Program-made: the position numbers and the translations under genes
Source: Martinezella rhizogenes
GTDB taxonomy: Bacteria > Pseudomonadota > Alphaproteobacteria > Rhizobiales > Rhizobiaceae
DNA: 64,000 nucleotides
Assembly: GCF_000799715.1 (NCBI RefSeq)
Contig: NZ_JUHG01000011.1
Coordinates: 868,001 to 932,000 of the forward strand
Direction of reading: 5' to 3'
Notes under the pieces: generated by a model
The model's database searches: none
What the model saw: the letters and a program-made list of their open reading frames with translations, nothing else
Told to the model about the DNA's origin: nothing
Shown here: piece by piece, positions 58,527-64,000 of the stretch
Layout of the letters: each line of letters opens with the position of its first letter
Position numbering within the stretch: the first letter of the stretch is position 1

Positions 58527-58556
58527 AAATCCCGCCGCAAGGCGGGGTTTCTTTTT
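58527..58556 (+). terminator. Terminator of Old Yellow Enzyme gene
   Basis: AAATCCCGCC pairs with GGCGGGGTTT around GCAA, then a T-rich tract to 58556. Typical intrinsic terminator, 27 bases after the stop. Confidence 0.85.
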
Positions 58557-58582
58557 GAACGATGAAAGCTAAAGTCGAAGGC

Positions 58583-59386
58583 ATGTTCGCCCCCTATATC
58601 GACCGCTGGTCGCTCACCGCCGATGGCAAGCCCATCATCACCCATTCCAGCAATCTCCTGCCGGTCATCTGGCGGGACAAGCCCGCCATGCTGAAGGTCG
58701 CGCTCAACATCGACGAAAAATTCGGCAATCGGGTCTTGGGTTGGTGGGATGGCGACGGAGCCGCCTACGTCTATCAACATGACGACGACGCCGCACTTCT
58801 GGAACGGGCGACCGGGCCAGGCTCGCTGCTGACGATGGCAATGGACGGCGGCGATGACGAGGCAAGCCGGATCATGTGCCGCACGGCGGCGAAACTACAT
58901 GCGCCACGGCTGGCGGAACTACCGTCCGATCTGGTTCCACTCGACCGTTGGTTCCACGAATTGGAGCCGGCCGCCCGCGCCCACGGCGGCATGCTCGCCA
59001 CTTGCGCAGACGTGGCGCAGGGCCTGCTGACGGATCAGCGGGACCTTACCGTGCTTCATGGCGATATCCACCACGAGAACATCTTGGATTTCGGCCCTCG
59101 CGGCTGGCTCGCCATCGACCCGAAGCGCGTTTATGGCGAACGCGGCTACGACTTCGCCAATACATTCTGCAATCCGGAACTGCCCATCGTCTCCGCCCCA
59201 GGCCGCCTGCAGCGGCAATTGCCGATCGTCTGTGCCGAAGCAGGGCTGGAGCCAAAGCGGTTGCTGCGGTGGATCATCGCCTATGCCGGCCTTTCAGCAA
59301 CATGGTTCCTCAGCGACGGCGACACGAAAAACGCGGAGTCGGATTTTACAGTCGCCAGGATCGCACTCGCCGAGCTCCAGACCTGA
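58583..59386 (+). CDS. APH(6)-like streptomycin/hydroxyurea kinase family
   Basis: 267 residues. Brenner motif LTVLHGDIHHENILDFG with catalytic Asp, metal site LAIDPKRVYGERGYDFAN, and an N-terminal NTP-binding half (VIWRDKPAMLKVAL). The family phosphorylates aminoglycosides or related compounds. ATG 58562 lies five bases after a terminator T run and lacks a ribosome site; ATG 58583 follows CGAAGGC and is preferred. No transfer signs are seen, so it may be intrinsic. Confidence 0.85.
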   Translation: MFAPYIDRWSLTADGKPIITHSSNLLPVIWRDKPAMLKVALNIDEKFGNRVLGWWDGDGAAYVYQHDDDAALLERATGPGSLLTMAMDGGDDEASRIMCRTAAKLHAPRLAELPSDLVPLDRWFHELEPAARAHGGMLATCADVAQGLLTDQRDLTVLHGDIHHENILDFGPRGWLAIDPKRVYGERGYDFANTFCNPELPIVSAPGRLQRQLPIVCAEAGLEPKRLLRWIIAYAGLSATWFLSDGDTKNAESDFTVARIALAELQT

Positions 59387-59395
59387 CGGCGGGTC

Positions 59396-60370
59396 TCATC
59401 GCGCCGGCAAGCAGCCTATTCCGACCAGGCTTGCCTTCACCGCCTCATCGATCGGGGTATGCGGCTCCTCACCAAGCACGGCCACGAGCTTGTCATTTCT
59501 CATTTGCAACGGCACATTCCAGAGATAACGCATCTCGCGAAGTTCCTTCATGAGCGGCACGAAGGGTGCGGCAAGAGGCAGCACCCACCAGGGAAAAGCC
59601 TTCACTTTCACCTTATGTCCAACCGCGCGCTCGATCGCGCCGATCATCTGCCGGCCATCACCGTCCCAATGGCCGCGCATGTGATAGACCGCAAAGGCCG
59701 GAAGCGCATCGCCCTTCTCGATCAGCCGGATCATCGTCTCCGCGACATCGGGCAGATAGGCCCATTGATGGCCGACACCCGCCTTGCCCGGATAGGTTAT
59801 CGACGTCACCGGCTTTCCCGGCTTCACAATGGCCTGCGACAGCCAGCCGTTAGCGCCATGGTGGCCAAAGAAGTCCCCGGCGCGAAGGATGATGACTGGC
59901 GTGCCGCTCTCGGCCGCCGCCTTCAGACGTCGCTCCATTTCGACGCGGATCGCTCCCTTGCGCGTCCGGGGACGCTGCGGGCTTTCCTCGGTCACGTCGG
60001 GAAGGACATCCGGCCCGAAATTATAGACGGTTCCCGGCAGCACAATCCGCGCGCCGACCGCCCTCGCCGCCGCAATCGTGCTGTCGAGCATCGGCAGCAC
60101 CAGTTGCCCCCAGTTGCGATAGCCGGGCGGGTTGACCGCATGCACGATCAGCTCCGCCCCTTCCGCCGCCTTCAGCACATCGCTTGCCTGCATCGCATCG
60201 CCCTGTATCCAGTCGAAACCGGGTTCACGACGCGCAGCCTCGGCTGCATTGCGGTTCAGCGCCCGGACGCGCCAGCCGCGAGTGGCGAGCCCCCGCGCAA
60301 CAGCGCCACCGATACCGCCAGTGGCACCCAATACGAGGGCGGTCTTTCCATTTTCCATCTGCTCAGTCAT
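59396..60370 (-). CDS. NAD(P)-dependent epimerase/dehydratase family protein
   Basis: 324 residues from MTEQMENGKTALVLGATGGIGGAVARGL with the GATGGIGG Rossmann motif, then VHAVNPPGYRNWGQLVLPM and DFFGHHGANGWLSQAIVKPG. It resembles atypical SDR/NmrA proteins lacking a clear YxxxK, so it may be a reductase or sensor. GGAG six bases before ATG 60370 decides the start. Divergent from a LysR regulator across about 90 bases, a common regulator-target layout. Confidence 0.85.
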   Translation of the reverse strand: MTEQMENGKTALVLGATGGIGGAVARGLATRGWRVRALNRNAAEAARREPGFDWIQGDAMQASDVLKAAEGAELIVHAVNPPGYRNWGQLVLPMLDSTIAAARAVGARIVLPGTVYNFGPDVLPDVTEESPQRPRTRKGAIRVEMERRLKAAAESGTPVIILRAGDFFGHHGANGWLSQAIVKPGKPVTSITYPGKAGVGHQWAYLPDVAETMIRLIEKGDALPAFAVYHMRGHWDGDGRQMIGAIERAVGHKVKVKAFPWWVLPLAAPFVPLMKELREMRYLWNVPLQMRNDKLVAVLGEEPHTPIDEAVKASLVGIGCLPAR

Positions 60371-60461
60371 CGTCATCTCCATCACTTTGATGACGTGACT
60401 ATGCCGTGCGCCGGCAATAAACGAAATTGCCGAAAAACCTGCATATGCTATACAAAAATTT
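60371..60461. promoter_or_regulatory. Divergent promoter region of the epimerase and LysR genes
   Basis: 91 bases hold promoters for both genes and a probable LysR site. AT-rich CATATGCTATAC lies just before the LysR ATG. No unambiguous dyad was assigned. Confidence 0.45.
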
Positions 60462-61352
60462 ATGACTACATTGGAACCAAGCTGGGATTTCTACCGCACC
60501 TTCCTCGCTGTGCTACGTCACGGCTCGCTTTCGGCTGCCGCCCGAGACCTGGGCCTCACTCAGCCGACCATCGGTCGTCACATCGATGCGCTGGAAGACG
60601 CCGTCGGTGCCGAGCTGTTTACCCGCTCGCAGCAAGGTCTTCTGCCGACGGACGCAGCCCTCGCCTTGAAACCCTACGCGGAAACACTGGCCAGCACCGC
60701 CGCCGCCCTTCTCCGCGCCGCAACCGGTTCGCGCGACCGCGTCAACGGTACGGTGCGCATCAGCGCCAGCGAGGTCATCGGCGTGGAAGTCCTGCCGCCG
60801 ATTCTGGCCGGGCTGCAGGCAGCATATCCCGACCTCACCATCGAACTGTCCGCCTCGGATGCCGTCGAAGACCTGTTGCAGCGTGAGGCCGACATCGCCG
60901 TGCGCATGGTGGCGCCCGCGCAGGATGCGCTACTGGCGCGTCATATCGGCTCGATCCCTCTTGGCCTGTTCGCCCATCATCATTATCTCGAACGACATGG
61001 CGAGCCGAAGAGCATTGCGGAGCTACGCCAGCACAAGCTGATCGGCTTCGACCGCCAGACCGCTTACATCCGCACCATGATGAAGCGCTATCCCCTGCTC
61101 GACGGCATCTCCTTCGCCTTCAAGTCGGATCACAGCATCGCCCTGCACAACGCCTTGCGCGCCGGCATCGGCATCGGCTTCTATCAGGTGCCGCTTGCGA
61201 AAAGGGATGGGAATCTGGTTCGGCTATTGCCCGAGATGGAACTGCCGCTCGACACCTGGGTCGCCATGCATGAAAACCTCAAGACATCGCCGCGCTGTCG
61301 CGTGACCTTTGATGCGCTGGTAGCCGGGCTGCTGGATTATATTCGTAACTAG
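60462..61352 (+). CDS. LysR family regulator
   Basis: 296 residues. HTH: WDFYRTFLAVLRHGSLSAAARDLGLTQPTIGRHIDALEDAVG; effector domain with VRISASEVIGVEVLPPILAGLQ and LHNALRAGIGIGFYQVPLA. It is divergent from the epimerase gene, its likely target. It overlaps the convergent DUF2188 gene by four bases. Confidence 0.92.
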   Translation: MTTLEPSWDFYRTFLAVLRHGSLSAAARDLGLTQPTIGRHIDALEDAVGAELFTRSQQGLLPTDAALALKPYAETLASTAAALLRAATGSRDRVNGTVRISASEVIGVEVLPPILAGLQAAYPDLTIELSASDAVEDLLQREADIAVRMVAPAQDALLARHIGSIPLGLFAHHHYLERHGEPKSIAELRQHKLIGFDRQTAYIRTMMKRYPLLDGISFAFKSDHSIALHNALRAGIGIGFYQVPLAKRDGNLVRLLPEMELPLDTWVAMHENLKTSPRCRVTFDALVAGLLDYIRN

Positions 61353-61630
61353 GCGCCTGGCGCCGTATCGACCGGCGGGAAATGCGCCTTGCCGTCGACC
61401 ACTTCCGTTTCCGGGCGATCGCCGCCATCGGCATATTCCTCGTGCCACTTGCCCCTTTCATCCTGCCAACTGATCTCGGCGGAATCGCCGCCGACCTGCT
61501 GTTCGGCCGCTACGATCCGGGCTGCCTCCACGGCTTCTGAATGGGTGGGAAACGCCTCGGAATAGACACCCCCCAAACGGTACGCCCAACCACCATCATG
61601 CGGCACAATTTCGTATGTGACCTTGACCAT
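61349..61630 (-). CDS. DUF2188 domain protein
   Basis: 93 residues: MVKVTYEIVPHDGGWAYRLGGVYSEAFPTHSEAVEAARIVAAEQ is the DUF2188 pattern (residues 1-44), with WQDERGKWHEEYADGGDRPE following. AGGAGG lies six bases before ATG 61630, which fixes the start. Function unknown. It overlaps the stop of the LysR gene. Confidence 0.88.
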   Translation of the reverse strand: MVKVTYEIVPHDGGWAYRLGGVYSEAFPTHSEAVEAARIVAAEQQVGGDSAEISWQDERGKWHEEYADGGDRPETEVVDGKAHFPPVDTAPGA

Positions 61631-61861
61631 GCATATCCTCCTTCTCATCTGCCAAGACCTTGAGAGCCGGGCGCACCCGGCAGGACCGCGGTCCATCTGA
61701 GACGAGTATCGAGGATGCCGCGACATTTTATTGGGCAGACCTATTAGAGCAGTATTCCATTAAACGCCGTCGACTGCAAATTTTGTCGTCCTGGGATGTG
61801 CTTGATGTGAGAAATCATTGGTTTAGAGTGCGAAAATGAATCGGCGCGAGAGGTGGGGACC

Positions 61862-62959
61862 TTGGCTATATCGAATTGGCTGAAGCAGGAGAAATTCCTG
61901 ATCATCGCATTGGCAATCGCGGTGATTGCCTATCTCTGCGAACATTCCGTGCTGGAGATGGGGCGGGCAGCATCGATGCTGGCAGCCGTGGCACTGATTG
62001 CCACCATCATCCTTGTCTCGATGCGCGTCGCCCATCACGCCGAAATCCTTGCCACGAAAGTCGGCGATCCCTACGGTACGATGATCCTGACGCTATCGGC
62101 CGTCGCGGTCGAAGTCATCATGCTGGCAATCCTGATGGGTGGCGAAAGCTCGCCAACGCTGGTGCGCGACACCATCTATTCCGCCGTCATGCTCGACATC
62201 AACGGCATCATCGGTCTCGCCGCACTGATCGGCGGATTGAAGCATGGCGAGCAGGCCTATAATGACGATTCCAGCAGATCCTATGGCGTGATGATCCTGA
62301 CGGCCATGGGCATCTCGATGATCGTGCCGGAATTCATCCCCGATGCGAAATGGCACTATTATTCCGCCTTCACCATCTTTGCGATGATCGCGCTCTACGC
62401 GCTCTTCCTGCGGATGCAGGTCGGCAAACACAGCTATTTCTTCAGCTACAGCTATCCGCGCATCGAAAAACAACAAGGGGTCGAGGAAGACCATCACGGC
62501 GCGGAATCGACGACCACCTCCGTCGTCACGATCCTGATCGGCGTCGTGCTGATCGGCGGACTTGCCGAGTTCATGTCCGCCTTCATGGATGTCGGCCTCA
62601 AGAATAGCGGCGCGCCACCCGCCATTGCGGCGATCGTCGTCGCCACCATTTCCGCCGCCCCGGAAATCCTGACGGCGCTGCGTTCGGCACTGCGCAATCG
62701 CATGCAGGCGACGATCAACATCGCCATGGGCGCCTCGCTCTCGACTGTCATCCTCACGGTGCCGGTCATGGAAGCGATCGCGCTCTATACCGGCCAGCCC
62801 TTCATCATGGCCATGACGCCGGTGCAGACCGTGATGATCATGATCACCCTTATCGCCGCCGCCATCAACCTCAACGACGGCGAGACCAACGCCATCGAAG
62901 GCATGACCCATTTCATCCTCTTCGCCACCTTCATCATGCTGACGATATTAGGACTTTGA
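61862..62959 (+). CDS. Calcium/proton antiporter, ChaA-like
   Basis: 365 residues, about 11 membrane helices. Paired CaCA motifs: LSAVAVEVIMLAILMGGESS (alpha-1, with a VE) and AAIVVATISAAPEILTALRSALRN (alpha-2, PEI). It exchanges Ca2+ or Na+/K+ for protons. The start is uncertain: a TTG at 61862 has GAGGTGGGG at the right distance, and an in-frame GTG at 61853 would add three residues. Confidence 0.85.
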   Translation: MAISNWLKQEKFLIIALAIAVIAYLCEHSVLEMGRAASMLAAVALIATIILVSMRVAHHAEILATKVGDPYGTMILTLSAVAVEVIMLAILMGGESSPTLVRDTIYSAVMLDINGIIGLAALIGGLKHGEQAYNDDSSRSYGVMILTAMGISMIVPEFIPDAKWHYYSAFTIFAMIALYALFLRMQVGKHSYFFSYSYPRIEKQQGVEEDHHGAESTTTSVVTILIGVVLIGGLAEFMSAFMDVGLKNSGAPPAIAAIVVATISAAPEILTALRSALRNRMQATINIAMGASLSTVILTVPVMEAIALYTGQPFIMAMTPVQTVMIMITLIAAAINLNDGETNAIEGMTHFILFATFIMLTILGL

Positions 62960-63055
62960 GTCTGATTTCAGCGGGTTAGGGCGAAGAGCGGAATCGGATT
63001 GAGAGAGACTTGAATCAAGGGATGAAGCAGCACCTCTTCTGAAGCCGGTAAACGC

Positions 63056-63083
63056 AAAAAGCCCGCCATCACTGGCGGGCCTT
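63056..63083 (-). terminator. Terminator of the aspartate aminotransferase gene
   Basis: AAGCCCGCC pairs with GGCGGGCCTT around ATCACT, with five T on the minus strand. It lies 25 bases after the aminotransferase stop. Confidence 0.85.
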
Positions 63084-63107
63084 CTGATTTGTCTTGGTTG
63101 AGGCTGC

Positions 63108-64000
<893 letters not shown>

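Overview
The window looks like chromosome of a Rhizobiaceae member (Rhizobium or a close relative). It is GC-rich, with Rhizobiales marker arrangements: greA followed by an LpcC/LpsB-type LPS-core glycosyltransferase and an Lrp gene, trxB followed by an LsrB/VtlR-type LysR regulator, and directly after it a tandem pair of AbcR (alpha-r15) small RNAs. No plasmid or replication-origin signature and no insertion sequence or CRISPR array was seen.

Positions 1 to about 17,250 are a prophage or prophage remnant cut by the left edge. The minus strand carries a head-tail module in textbook order: small and large terminase, DUF1073-type portal, DUF2213 protease/scaffold, cement protein, DUF2184 major capsid protein, connector and completion proteins, tail terminator, tail tube, and a G/GT tail chaperone pair with a canonical -1 slippery heptamer. 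The tape measure gene follows but has an in-frame TAG. Two AT-rich opposite-strand genes sit between chaperone and tape measure, and a methyltransferase gene with a terminator beside it sits upstream of the terminase. To the right are small phage genes, a LexA-like S24 repressor flanked by four copies of an AACAT-N5-ATGTT type operator, and two small early genes. No integrase or replication gene is in the window.

From 17.26 to 28.3 kb is ordinary host chromosome: a MEKHLA protein, tRNA-Ile(CAT), a SIMPL protein, two tandem paralogous secreted basic proteins, YjbQ, DUF1428, GNAT and LysR proteins, transporters, an AraC regulator, a B3/B4-domain protein and a TonB-like DUF930 protein. From 28.6 to 50.9 kb are housekeeping genes: rpoD, tdh-kbl, an SDR, recQ, dnaG, GatB/YqeY, carA, an EVE protein, two efflux pumps, a zinc metallopeptidase, carB and greA.

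From 50.9 to 56.4 kb are LPS-core glycosyltransferases, Lrp, trxB and lsrB/vtlR. From 56.4 to 64 kb come the two near-identical AbcR copies, each with an identically placed LysR-type box; an ArsR repressor with a nested palindromic operator ahead of an Old Yellow Enzyme; an APH(6)-like kinase; a divergent epimerase/LysR pair; a DUF2188 protein; a ChaA-like antiporter; and the C-terminal part of an aspartate aminotransferase cut by the right edge. All functional calls are from reading the translated sequence; no database search was run.
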